A stretch of 64,000 nt of DNA, taken from contig NC_046675.1 in the NCBI RefSeq assembly GCF_003369915.1, forward strand, positions 31,953,001 to 32,017,000, written 5' to 3'. Shown here in pieces: positions 12,211 to 24,790 of this stretch. Numbering within the stretch: position 1 is the first letter of the stretch; each line of letters begins with the position of its first letter. The notes beneath the pieces were generated by a model that saw only the letters and a program-made list of their open reading frames with translations, had not been told where the DNA came from and searched no databases. The DNA comes from Drosophila miranda. Taxonomy: Eukaryota; Arthropoda; Insecta; Diptera; Drosophilidae. Both the position numbers and the translations under genes were made by a program.

Positions 12211-15200
12211 CCCACTTGTTGTCTCGCCCACACAGTCATTCAGATTCCTTTAGTACTAAATATTTGATCCGCTCTTGCGCCACAATCCCCTCTCAAAACT
12301 GAATTTCGGCTATGATGCCAGCAGTCGCAGGCGCTGTCGGGCCCGACTGAATGCCTGTCTACCCGACTGTCAGGCTGACGCACTGACAAATGCAGTTAAA
12401 AGTGGAAAAATAATTTGAGCGAAAAACCGAAACGAATTCCGAATTGCAATATTCCACATTCCTGTGCACAGATTGGAGTGTTTTTATCGTTGTCTCTGGT
12501 CCCAATGGCATTCCCCAATGCATATTTCTAGCTTCGAGTGCGAAATATTTTTATATATTTCGTACAACAATTCACGGGGCAGGAAGGGGGAGGACAAATA
12601 ACCATGTCGCACGATCATGTTATACATTTTATTCAAATAACCAGCCGCAAGGCGAAACCACTTTTCACTTGGGACCTGCCATTTTTCACAGCTTTTCCCC
12701 GTACAAAATAAACTTTTCCACAACTTTGCTGTTAAGGGGGGGGGCTACATAATCGTATATTTATGCGTTAGCGTTTCTCCACATTAACGATGGGGCCTTC
12801 ACCTGCGCTGGCTTGAGCCAGCAGCAACTTTTGGCCTGAGCCATTTGGCCAAAAAGGCAATTAGGTGATGTGGCTGCCATGGAGCACTCCTTTGGGCCAG
12901 GATTACCAGATGGCAGAGACCTACATACATATGTATGTAAATTTATGCCGGAAACGTGACGCAGGAAAACCAAGATTATCTCACGTTTCTGTTTCTGCTT
13001 TTCAATGGTCTGCACTCTCCAAAAAAAATATCAATATTGCTTCAATATTTTGGGTTAGTGGAAAATTTTCCCTTCATAAATTTTAATAAACGCTGAAACT
13101 TTATGGAACTTTTTTGGTGTCCCTTTTGGACATGGCTCTGACCTCAACAAAGGCTGAATCTCGACCTTGGAGCCACAAAGGAGCCTTGAAAGCCAACAAA
13201 AAAAAAAGAGGAAGCCGCCTAACCATCTTTTACTTTGCCAAAGGGATTCCATGGCCCAGGGCCCCTTTCAATACTTTGTCTTTCACTTCTTCCAGACGAC
13301 ACGACACGGCACGACATGCAGCGTCAAATCTTGGGTACCAAAGTCGGCATATTTCAATTTGTTCAGCCTGCTGCCCCCGCCGGGAAAAACGACAAGAAAT
13401 TAAGGCATTTTAAATGCTTAAAGCCGGCAACCACGAAGGAGTTTAAGTGTTGGGTTTTGGCCTGGTTTGACACGCCATTTGCGTTTTTGCTGCCGACTGG
13501 CAAGTGACGAGTCGTACAAATAATTTGACAAATTGCGAGCCTGGGCGTAAAGCCACCCTCCTCCTGCAGCATTTCCACATTAAAATTCATATGGAGTTTT
13601 CCTTTTTATTGTATGCCCCATAAGCGGCTTAATTGCGCGCCTTTTGATGGGATCATAACCAAAACCCAAATCGGTGGAGGCACACATGTGTCCGCCCAGC
13701 ATTGTGCTGTGAAATTTTTGTAAAACACATTAATTAAATCAAATAACTCAAAGTTGAATTGCTAACCGAGCAATTTGTTTGAATTGCGGTTCGAGAAGAA
13801 ACAGAAAGACGCCCCCCGAATGAAAGGAGCTACACAGGGATGCCCTGCAACAGAGAGGGTATGCGGGTTTTCAGCAGCCGCTTGCAAAGGCAAAGAGGCA
13901 AGGAATTTCGAAACCTATAGGGTAGCTCCTTAAGGGTATTTAAACCTTCGACCGCTGAAGCACACACCCTCCCTTTTGTTCCCGGGGTGATAAAAATTTG
14001 TCACGTCTTTCGGAATGCTTCCCTGGGGTGCCTTACACCAAATTGATTATGAACTAAAAATGGAAAATTTATGCAGTCATAAGAAAGGAGAAAATGCAAA
14101 GAAAATAAACAGGGTGGGAGAGTGGAATATAATACCCAGCACTCCTTTCAAGCAGCATTGCGCCGTGCATAATTAGTACTTTCTGGGAACTTTTTTCCAC
14201 TAAAGTTTTTATGCTCTGCTCCCCTTCTAGGGTCTTCCACTTGCATTTCCTCATTTTTCACTTTTTTATCATTTACCTCAGGGGAAAGTGCGGCTGGGAA
14301 ATGGAAAATACAGGGCCGGAGCGGCGTGAAAGTATTTTGTTGCCAGAGGGTCCTCTCGGGTTGAGTCGAACGGCACTTGTTGCCCGGAAAAAGGCAAATA
14401 AATTCACCCCCGGTAAGACCCCTGTACTAAATATGGTATATAAACTAAGGTCAGGCTAGTGGAGAGTAGCTTAAAAATAACAAAAACATTTGCTGCTCCA
14501 ATTAGTCGGAGAGGAGGAGTCAGTCCTCTAAAAAACTAAAAGAGGATACTGTTGTCCGTGGCAGGAGGTTTTTGCAAATTTAATTAGCCCCCCAAAGAGG
14601 AGCAGAAGGATAAGTACCTACCCTCTACCCTGGGGCCGAAAATTGAGTACAAAATGGCAAAATAATGCACAGACAGAGACGCTCCGCTCCTCAAATATTA
14701 TAATTAAAATTTGTCTAAAATTAAGACTCGCAAACAGAGTACGAGCCGGCCTTTCTGGTCCATTAGAGATGGTTACGTGCTGATGCCATGGCCATAACAC
14801 TTCAAATGTAATGGCCATGGCCAGATCGATGGACCAGGCACACTCACAGATAAACTCACATGGCCAATGTCCGGCTGAATGGGTCCAAATGAGCCTTTTT
14901 TATGGCCAGCGTGAAGGAGTAAGGAGATGTTTATCCAAAAGGAAGATAAATGGCCCGAGAAGCGGGATAGTTTGACCAACTTTTAGTGGCAAAGAAGCTA
15001 AAGTTTTGTGAGAGACAAGCACTTGACCCAAATCGACAGTTAATTAAGGGCTTAAATGTCTCTCAGATGAACCAAAAGCCAGAAGTTTTCTCTGCCTCAA
15101 AATCCATCTCCTGCCCCCCGAAACTTTTGCATTTTAATTAGCAGACTACTCGTATTTGCCACTGAACAGTCGCAGAACAGGCCATAATCTGTTTGTGGAT

Positions 15201-18200
15201 ATGGGAATATCCTGCTAAAAATACACACCGAGTGTGCCTCGGATTTCGTTGACATTCAAATTATATTTGGCGCAAAATGCAAACAACAAGCGAGACTTTT
15301 CAGTGATTCCTACCGCCAAACAAAGGGAATTTGTCTGTGGGATAATATTTGAACAAATAAACCAATAAAAAACAAGCACAAAACAAACAAAAAACTGCCA
15401 TTGACGTCAACGATAGCGACATTTAAATGGAAAATAAAAAGACAAAAAATGAAAAAATAGAATACCAAAAATTACGCGGCATTCTTTGATTTCGTTTGAT
15501 ATACGCTCGCAGATATTTTTGGTAGCTTGTTAATGAAGACTAAATTTGTCCGTATTTCTCGTATTTGCTTATGAAATTGAGATACGCCACCAGGCGGCAG
15601 GGCAACGGAGATGGGATATGGCGCTGAAGGTGAAGGTCGGTCATAAATGTGTCTATTTAAGCCGAAAAGCGAGTAAAAACCTGATACACAGTTAAAGATG
15701 GGTATCGAAAGTGGTGAACTGAGTTGGAAATGCTAGACCAAGCTTTGAAGTATTTTTGGCTGGAATTTTCTGGGCAAAAAACGAGTAGGGAAACTACGAG
15801 AATTTTTGGGGGTATTTAGGCTGGGAATAAATCATTATAATCTATCTAGAAAATAAATGTTATTCTGCCTGCAATGTTTTTTGATGGATTAACCTTAAAG
15901 GATCAATTCTGAACGATAAATATGTACTGGGAAATAAATTCTGATTTAAAAGATTAAAATTTGTAAGAAATTCTACTTTCTTGCCCAAGAATAAATTTTG
16001 AATATTTTAGTAAATATTTTATTACAAATTTAAAGTATTTTGTAAAAGAATTGCCTTTCTTTGGTAATATAATAGCAATACCATTCAAAGCAAGCCCCAA
16101 ATCGGGTTACCAAGCAATTATTTCTGCACCAGCTATCACTTGAGATTTCCCTTCAAGGAAAACCAACTCAATCTCATTTTTCCCGCTTGAAATGTGGAGA
16201 GATTTGCCCCTGAAATACTGTTTTTTTGACTCACTTGAGCATAAATGTCATATCATTTGGCAGAAGCTCCTCGGAATATTTGCATAACTAGAATTTAGGG
16301 AGCCCCGAAGCTGCACACAGACAGAGAGCGAGAGAGAGAGATTTGCATAAATAAATGTACAGAAAAATGGTGAATAAATTTTGCATTCGAAAATACACGA
16401 GTGTTCCCGCATTTGGCGTGCATTGCATGGAGAATCTAATTAAAGAAAAATCCTGGAACGTGTTGCAGCAGCGACAATTCCTAATTGAGATTCCATCAGA
16501 GTTGCCATCATTTGCACAGTTAGTTAAACAACCCTGGCAGCCCGTGGGACAGTATTTGTTTAATGCTCTGACAGCCGCTCCTTCAAGCGTTCGTGTAGCA
16601 CTCCATCCAACACCCAACAGCCAACACCCGCCACCCACTCGAAGTTCCCATTCCCTGGGTCACGTCGCAATTGCAAATAGAATTGAAAATTCCACGCCTT
16701 TCTCCTTTGGCTTTGCCTTTGCCTCTGCATTGGCTGTGCGGCGTAGTATCTTTGGTCCCTCTGCTACCCTGTGATTGTACGGGTTTCCACAGGATATGTT
16801 GTATATGTATGGGATATGTTACAGCGGAAAGAAAGTGAAATTAATTGGAAAACACCAAACTCGAGCTCTCTCTCTTCGTTTCTGCTTTTGAGCCACATTT
16901 TCTTATGCAGTCGATATTTTTATATCCAAAATACTGAAACTTGATCGAAATATATATAATTTCTATAACTATTTAATTCCATAAAATCTTAAGGATCGTA
17001 GAAATTTTTGAGGCCAAAGACTGCACCAAAACTGTAGATATTCCCTTCCTTTTCTTCGAATTTTGAAGAAACCCAATTATTAATACATATTTCCAGTTTT
17101 TTACAGGTCATCCCCTAGTTGGAACCTCCATCATTCCTGGTTAAATTGGTTTTTTCTATTGCGCAGAGATTCAACATTTAAACGCTTTTCTCTGCCCCTA
17201 AAAAATCAAAGCACGGCCCTCGACCACACAGCAGGTGTTGGGCCGTTCCTAAAATTTTCCCCTTGGAAAATTACCAAAGGCTAATTGGAAAATCAGAATA
17301 AATAAAACAGGGGATTATGTAAATTAGAGATTTATTTATGGATTGTGCAGAAGTCTGCAACTTAAAGCCTTGTCGACTCGAAAGTAAAGCACTTTTAATT
17401 GACCTTTAATTCTGTGGCCGCGGCTTTTCTTTGCTGAGTGGATATCGGTGCGTATACTTTATATATGGGTCGAGTATGGGTCGTAAATCAAGCGGCTTTC
17501 TGGCATGTGGCATGATGAATGTGAAGTATCCAATGGCCAGTGTGCAGTGTCGAGTGGCAGCAGCGGCAGAGTTCGTGCGACTGTGTCTTGAAATTTATTA
17601 ATTTATTTAAGGAACAAAAGTGAACGAATCATGGCACAAGAAGATAATGAACAGCGAAAAGTTAATGTATTTTAAACAGAAACCAGTCGAGAGTAGTCCG
17701 CATAATGTGCTCTTTAAATTAGCAAATAATATTCGTATTTCTCCCCATTTCTTTGGCAAGTGTCCTGGCCATTTTCCATCATTCTGTCGCCTCATTTTGC
17801 AATTCCCAGTTGACATTTGTCTGAGGCGTGCCGTAGGTGGCGTGTGCACACATCTAAATAAATAATGAGAGGGGAAAACCGCTATTGAAAGGGCAATTGA
17901 CTGGAAGAAAAGGTAGCCCCAAGAGCAATGGCCAAGAGCTGGGTCGGCTCCGAGTGGAGTGTGCAAATGTTTGGACATCGGTCAGGTGGCGGCGGAGAAA
18001 TGTCTGAGGCAATTCTGTTCTTGATTTGTATACGACCCACTCGTGTATTTTGTCCTGTCCACAGCCTGACAGGCAGGTAATCACGGGCACGTGCCCCGAT
18101 TTAGCCTGTGGCCGAGCCCCATGGAGTGCGTTAGAAAAAGTCAAAGTTTTTCAACGAGTTTTTCCCCGTCATCCGCTTAACATTAATTTTTTTTTTGTTC

Positions 18201-18304
18201 TGTGGAACTGATTAAATATTCTCCAACGAAAGTTTGGAGTTTGGATTTATTCCATTAATATTTACCCACGGCTTGCCACAGCACACTTTTCCAGGGTTTC
18301 CTTT

Positions 18305-18340
18305 GGCCAGCCAGCCACCCAGCCAGCCAGCCATCCATCC
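18305..18340 (+). repeat. (CCAG)n / (CCAT)n microsatellite
   Basis: Alternating GCCAGCCA and CCATCC tetranucleotide units. Confidence 0.85.
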
Positions 18341-18558
18341 TCTTGTCCAGAACAAACAGAAGCTGCAGTCAGCATCAGTTTTTCCTGACACAAGTGCCAC
18401 GAGCACGAGTGTGGCACCTCATCAACACGGATGAACATGATGCGTCCGTTCGTCGTGAGATCTCCTCATGCATTTGGGAAAATTCTCTTTAGGAATTGCA
18501 AAATTTTGCACGTTTTGTTTGCGTTTTATTAGAGAACCCCCCAAAGACAAGGGTTAAG

Positions 18559-18590
18559 CTCTGCTGCTCTCTGCTCTCTGCTCTCTGCTT
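18559..18590 (+). repeat. CTCTCTG tandem repeat
   Basis: Four near-exact units of GCTCTCT, followed by a short TTCGGTG duplication. Confidence 0.85.
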
Positions 18591-19324
18591 TCGGTGTTCG
18601 GTGTTCGGGGCAGATGCCAACAGTTGGAGTGGCTTTCAGGTCTGATGACTGACTCTTACCGTTCCGACAGTTGACTTTGTTGGTTCAACAATTAATCATA
18701 ATGCGGCAAGACAGACAATCCTGAGGGAACCTCCTTCCTCCAATAATAACACTAACCATGTTAAGAAAACGTTGGCATGCCTCGAAAATTTATGCACACC
18801 CCTTATCAAAATGGTTTTCCGGTGGCATGGACGTTAGTTTTTGGTTTGGCGAACAAAGGTCCTGCGTGGGCGTGGGCGTGGCGTTGCATTGTTGCCGACA
18901 GTTGCAGCCAGGCGAGTGAAATGTTTAACAAGCGCAAAATTCGCAGCAAGGAAAAGCCTGGAAAAGGAAAATCGCGGGGGCGAAAGACGACAAAGAGATA
19001 ACAAAATCCAGCGTGCTGTTTGCTCTCTGCTTCTGTTTTTTCTTTCCCTTTTTTGGGTAGGTTTCCTTTTCTTGTTCCTTCTTTTGGTTGCTTGTCCGCC
19101 TCCTTCCTTTCGTCTTTGGTGATTTATTTTAGGCGTTATTTTTGTTGTTAAGTTTGATACCCCTTGAGGTTGCAGTTCAAGAGAGGGGATATATGGTTGG
19201 TGGACGGGAGGGTGGAAGCTAATTTATTGCTAAGCAAAGGCATTGCGGGCAAAAGATTTGTATTCATTTAGTAGCCTTTTTTGGATAGAAAACCCGCTAG
19301 GTTCTTAAATATATCACGATGGAA

Positions 19325-19760
19325 ATGTACATAAAAAAAATATTATAAATAAATATGGCATATCAGAAAAATACTAGACAAAAATATCAGAGAAAACACT
19401 GGAAATGCAATTGCTAGTAATATGAAAAAAAAATACTTAAGATAATACCAAAAAAATACTTTAAAAAATATCAGACAAAATACAGGAAATGCCAAAAAAT
19501 AAGTACCACAAAAATAATGTTCTATTGCATAAAGTATTCAAAATTAATAAGTTAATAATACTTTAGATAATGCCAGAAAAATACCTCAAAAAATACTATA
19601 AAAATACCAGAAAAAATCGTAGAATATTCCGGAAAAATACTACACAAAAATACCAGAAAAATTACTATAAATAATACAAAAAAAATACTAGAAAAATACC
19701 ACAAAATCTTTAGAAAACTCAAAAACTTTATACCATTGCACAAAAAAAAAACACCAAAAT
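19325..19760. repeat. degenerate A-rich minisatellite
   Basis: About 435 bp built from imperfect copies of AAAAATACYAGA and AAATATCAGA with variable spacing. The reverse strand gives a spurious hydrophobic, Phe/Ile-rich frame (19552-19773) that is only the repeat being translated. It is an island distinct from its flanks. Confidence 0.8.
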
Positions 19761-22700
19761 TAATAAGAACCACGTCCTTCCACGCATCCCCAAATAGACC
19801 AAATTTTTTTTATGGTTTTTCTTTTTATTTTTGTTTTGGTTGCAGACTGTGCTGAAAATTTAATTAAATTTTCTGGCCCTAGTTGTTAACAACAGCCGAC
19901 GCGACGCAACGTCTCAGTTAATCTTTTGATTAACTCGCAGTCAGACAATGCGACTGCATGTTTCTCTCTCTCTGGGCCTGACAACTTGATAATCTTCAGA
20001 GACCCAAAAAAAACAAAAATGGCCATGCCCTCATCCCAGTTGCGACATGTGGCAGCAGCATTTGATGAAATATAAAACTTCAAAACGAGTCTGACAGCTG
20101 CTGACATTGCCATCGTGCTCACTCCAAATACTTTTGAGGCTGGGGTTTTGCCGATGGCTGCACATTGCGCATACGTCATGTGGCACGAATTTCAATATCT
20201 ACGAGTGCCACAGGATTTATAATGCATACACTCTTCCCAGATTTGTCATCTGGTGGCTGAATCAACTGTCATCTTATGTGTATTCAAATGCTCAGCAATT
20301 AATCTGCTTATCCGCCCACAAAAACTGACAGACAGCCAACGTGATTGCCCATTTTGCCAATATTTTCCAGAGAAAATCCACCCCCCAGGCTCCAGGCATT
20401 CTCTGGAATGCAGTCATTGGACTTTCGAGCAAAGAAAAGGAGTCTCAGGACATTTTTTATAAGGACATTGTGAATTTCTCTAGAAAAATGTCTTTTTATC
20501 TCACATTTTCAGGCGTCAGACGCAAACCTTTGTGTTTCAGACCTTGTTTCTTTTGTTTATTTCTTTCTTCGTTCCTTTTGAAATACTTTTTCTAAAGCAT
20601 TTCATTTTCAATTATCAGTTCGAAGCAAGATCAAAATCGCAATGTCTGTCCATTGAGGTATTGCAATTTTTGTGAAAGGTTTTTCCAAAGAATCCATTAT
20701 GAAATGATGGAAAAGGCATCATATTAGGGCCTTCAATGGTTTCAACCAGTATGTAATCTAATGTAGTCTAATGAATTTTAAGACGATTAATAATCGATAA
20801 ACACACAAATTTACAATCAATCGGTGTTCCTCTTGCATAGTCATGCCTCTGCCTTGGTTTAGACAACTTATAAAAGGAGTTTCAGCAAAATTGTAACGCC
20901 CTTCAGATCCAAATAATATTTTTTAGTCGATTTGTAATCGATAAAGTTTGTTTGCGCACCAATTTTCTCCCGTTTGATGACTAGAACTTTGGCCAAAAGC
21001 TAACCAAAATGAAAGTTGAAATCGATTTCGAGGGCGTCGCACATGTGTGTGCATTCTGCAGAAGACCCGACCCCCACGGGCTGGACACCCGAAACCCTTA
21101 CAAAGTGATACAAACTTTTATGGCATGCTGCTGGCCCCGGTTATGGCCATAAATGGAGGCAATTACCAACACCTCTTAATGCTGCGAAAATTGAAGTGAA
21201 ATAAACAAAATTAATATGCTGCCACCCGCTGGGGGGCTGTGTCTCCCTGAGGCACGTCTAAACACACTGAACCGCCCGCTGATGCTGGCGAGATGCCTGT
21301 GGGCGGGGGGAGGTCATGGGTCACGATACAGTGCACAGCATATGTATATGGACGCTAAGGAGCTGGAAATTAATTGTTATGCATGTGTTTGCCAGCCAAC
21401 GAGGCAAACAATTAAGGAATGGTATCTTCTCTCAGAGGACCAGAGTCCTTCAAATGACTTTGCATTCATTCATTAAGCCACCGACATGATGGCGTTTCAG
21501 AAGCATAAAACTAAATATTGTCCGGCATTTCCAAATGTCAACAGGGTTGCCCTTTCGAAAGCGGAAGGGATATACGTATCAGGGATCGGCCGTCCGCCAC
21601 ACACAATCTCTGTACGTCAGTGCTTAATTAAAACTCCCTGGACAACTTTATTTCACTTCCAGAACCAGGGGTCCGGACCGCTGTCAAATTAAGGCCCAGG
21701 CAGGCTGTTGCACAAGTCTGTGGTTTCCTGATTCCCCTGATTCCCCGCTCCGACACTCGCCGTCTCTTTGGCTGAAACTAATTTCAGCTAGATGATGTCA
21801 AGTCATTAAGTTATATGTGGCCTGGACTCCTGACCCTAAAATAGCCTTGAGCTGTGCATGAGATACGAGACCACAGACCAAAGTTCAACCAACTTCCAGT
21901 TGCTACAACTTGTTGCATGAAATTCGCAGAAATCTACAAGAATTCCTGTGGTATTGCTTATTGCAGTTTGGAAAGTCTGCCTTATGGTGGACACATATGC
22001 CCTCAGATGAAAAATGGTAATGGTAAGACCCTTACCCCCTTGCCCTTCGAAATCCGTACGATTAAGGCACCCACTCTTCAGGGTTGAGTCCTGATTAAAT
22101 CTCAATATCCCCACCATATGTTTATCTGACTCGGGGAAAGCCTCCAGGGAAGTCCCTTGTCTCTTGGCAACCTCCGTGGGATTTTCATTTAACTTTAAAG
22201 CCAGAAGCAAAGCCAAAGCAAATGGAAGCCTCTGATCTCTGTAGGCGCGCAATATTTCCCTTTGTCAAGCGCTGCCTTGCTGCCAAATCTCACCTGGCTT
22301 TTGGCTCCGGGTGATTAAGCTTCTTTTATCAAATATTAAGCTAAGCCCAGCAGATGGGTCATTCAAGTCAAGGGCCGGCTTAAAGGCCAAGAGCCTGGTC
22401 TGTGTCCTTCGCGATGCTCTCTTCAAGTCAATATTGATATTGAGATAGATGCTGGCAATTGGAAAGTCCCCTCCCGCTTCCCAATCGAAAAGTTTCCTTA
22501 TGCCGTGGAATTTTTGATATTTGAAAAGTTTGGCTGCGTGCTCTCTCAGCGGTCTCTGCAATATTGGCAAGACAAACAAACATATAATCGTTAAAGTTTT
22601 AATTGTGCTGTGTGCAAATGATGTTTTTGTTACCATCCAAATTCAGATGCCACAAAGTTTGAGCAGCGGCATCGTCTTAAAGAGACAAGGGCCTGTAGAC

Positions 22701-23380
22701 GAATCTGGAAGCTCTTTAAAAATCTCCAATAGCAAAAGCCAACCAACCTATGCCAAAACCCTCAGAGATACACATAAAATGCATTTCCCAGACAACTTTC
22801 AGGGGGAAACTTTATCTCAACTTTTCCGTCTGCAGCGGACTTTTTGTCAAATAGTTGAAGACATTCTGCAACTAGAAAACTATTGACATGTTTCGTTCCC
22901 TCTTCTGGTACTTTTTTTATTTATTTATTACAAACTTGGTTTCATGGCGTTGACATGACAAAACAGGACAAAGCACAACAAAACACAATGGAGGAAAGCC
23001 TGCCCCTGCTCTCGGAGTGATTGAGTCCAACATTTGTTGAACAAATTGCTGGAGATTTCTCTGAAATCCATCTCTTGCCACACAAAAAATTTACATTTTT
23101 GGTGAATTAATTTGATGTCTCGCCCGATTCGTGTGCTTGTTATAGTCACAGATACACAGATACACAGACAAGAGATACAAATGTCTGGCTAAAGAAAAAA
23201 AAACTTTGCATAATGGAGCGAATATCTGTCTCCTAAGAAATTCCACAGATGACACATGTGCACATGGGCAAATGTGCCCAACAAAGGATACAAAAGGCCA
23301 ATGATTAATTGAAAGTCATCAGAGTTGACGCCCTCAGAGGATTTAATCTGGATGATGATGACGATGGGTAGCGATGAATG
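19761..23380. other. noncoding interval downstream of the LDLa-CCP gene
   Basis: No coding sequence supported. I looked for a trypsin-like domain on the minus strand beyond the stop of the LDLa-CCP gene (22900-23380) and saw none. Short overlapping ATACACAG repeats sit near 23147-23175. Confidence 0.5.
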
Positions 23381-24413
23381 TCAGTTTTTTGTTTGAGAAA
23401 ATGACTGCCAAATATGCCTTAAATTACTCTTATTCCTAATTTTTCTATTTTTACAACATGGCCAAGGGAATTGCCATTTACCATAAACATTGCAGACATT
23501 CCAGCCGTTTTGGGGGTCTTTTAATTTTTTCGATGATATGCACTGTACCTGCACCACCTCGTTGGGCAAAACATATTTCGTTCCATTGATACCATGATGA
23601 TATTTGGTGGCTAGTGTGAACGAGAGTGGTGCTGGTGGCTCCAGGCATTTGTTTGGGTTTTTTTTCGTATCGCAAACAGATTTCAGCTCATCCGAACCAT
23701 CGATGCAATCGTAATAACCGTTGCACACTTTTTCAACTGGTATAAGCCGACCATTGCCGCACTGGAACTGCGTCTCGTTGTGCCACTGTTGGTAGCAGAC
23801 ATTCAGGGATTCGTCGAATCCATTTGCACAGTCGTGCCATCCATCGCATTGCCTGGCGGCAGGCACACACTTTCTTTTTCGACAGTCAAAATACCGATCA
23901 CTGAAATTAAAAGAGAAATTAGAGAAGAGAGTACAATTTCAAGATTCCACAGATACTTTTGACACTCTCCGCGACGACTTATCTTCTTTTCAGGTTGGCA
24001 CATCGATGACATCTCATCCGATCCGTCCGAGCAGTCGACTTTTCCATCACACTTTTTCGATAATTCAATCACTGCCCCGGTGGCACAGTAGAAATACGAG
24101 GAAAACATTCGATCCGGATGCTGTTTGCACAACACAATGGACTCATCCTCGCCATTCGGACAGTCTTCGTGTCCATTGCACACCTTAGAGCTTGGTATCC
24201 AGGCGCTATTCTGCTCTCCCGTGCAGGTACCCTCTTTGACGTTGCTCTCCCAGCAATGGAACCAATCTAGGAGATCCGATTCACATTTCCCATGGTCTTC
24301 GAACAATATTAAAATTATTATACAAACAAGTTATTGCATTATAAGAACTTGCCACTGCTACATGTTGCAGGTGTAGACATCATCACCAGGCCTAATAAAA
24401 AGTACTCGTACAT
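23381..24413 (-). CDS. secreted LDLa(x4)-CCP protein, modSP-like without the protease domain
   Basis: Three exons: about 24413-24356, 24296-23957 and 23900-23381, with introns of about 59 and 56 nt. The second intron is clear (AAAA|GTATCT to TTTCAG) and its join restores an LDLa repeat reading NDRYFDCRKRKCVPAARQCD. The first donor (GTGGCA) is weak, and a nearby GTAGCA would also keep frame. The product is about 305 aa: signal peptide (MYEYFLLGLVMMSTPATC), LDL-receptor class A repeats at about 34-76, 88-119, 131-168 and 178-209, and a CCP/sushi module at 218-281 with its four Cys and GKW. This is the order at the front of modSP, the protease that starts the Toll-activating cascade, but a TGA follows 24 residues after the CCP. 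It would act in haemolymph, perhaps as a non-catalytic partner or decoy. Intact frame and splice sites argue against a pseudogene. Confidence 0.72.
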
Positions 24414-24620
24414 TTTGAAGAGCGATCTGAACCACTGAGAGTTTTGCCGAAGACTGATTTGACGTTCCGGGCTTAAGCTCGCGACTCGTTTATCCCAGGG
24501 CGAATTCTTAATCGGGACAGGAGAGAGCACAGTTGAGAACGCAATAAATCGGCGAGAGAATGAGAGACACGAAGAGTGTTGTGATCGGAGACCAGACGAC
24601 GAACGACGCGTCGCTCTGCC

Positions 24621-24626
24621 TTTATA
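24621..24626 (-). promoter_or_regulatory. TATA box of the LDLa-CCP gene
   Basis: The minus strand reads ATATAAAGG about 210 nt before the ATG, which predicts a start near 24590 and a 5' UTR of roughly 180 nt. A mini-me fragment begins about 50 bp further upstream. Confidence 0.55.
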
Positions 24627-24673
24627 TTGTCTGTATGTACTTAATTGCCAATCAATTAGTTATTAATAAACAA

Positions 24674-24768
24674 GATGCTAAGTCAGTATGGCTCTCCTCC
24701 GCCAGACTGCCCTAACATTGAACGACAAAGAGTGTGTGCGAGAGAGAGAGAGAGACAGAAAATCAGTC
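24674..24768 (-). mobile_element. fragment of the mini-me/DINE-1-like element (3' end), inverted
   Basis: Its reverse complement matches 27363-27455 of the larger element: GACTGATTTTCTGTCTCTCT, then a CGCAC-ACTC block, then GGAGGAGAGCCATACTGACT. The (GA)n run here is longer than in the large copy. A (TTATTC)n run at 24769-24790 abuts it. Confidence 0.75.
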
Positions 24769-24790
24769 ATTCTTATTCTTATTCTTATTC

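Larger units (their letters stand above)
12211..19319. other. long noncoding interval, no gene recognised
   Basis: About 7 kb, AT-rich, with no coding-like frame. Open stretches such as 16355-16774 (+) have no domain and no splice-supported continuation. Short simple repeats occur at 18305-18340 (CCAG/CCAT units) and 18559-18590 (CTCTCTG units). Probably regulatory or intronic DNA. Confidence 0.45.

Noticed and set aside
16355-16774. 139-codon frame
   Set aside because: Low-complexity end (SFGFAFASALAV), no homology recognised, and its start lies in a GAGAGAGA run.
19552-19773. hydrophobic 73-codon minus-strand frame resembling a membrane protein
   Set aside because: Entirely a translation of the A-rich minisatellite.
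22521-22886. 121-codon plus-strand frame
   Set aside because: No domain, an ordinary composition for random sequence, and no conserved-looking start. Left out for lack of support.
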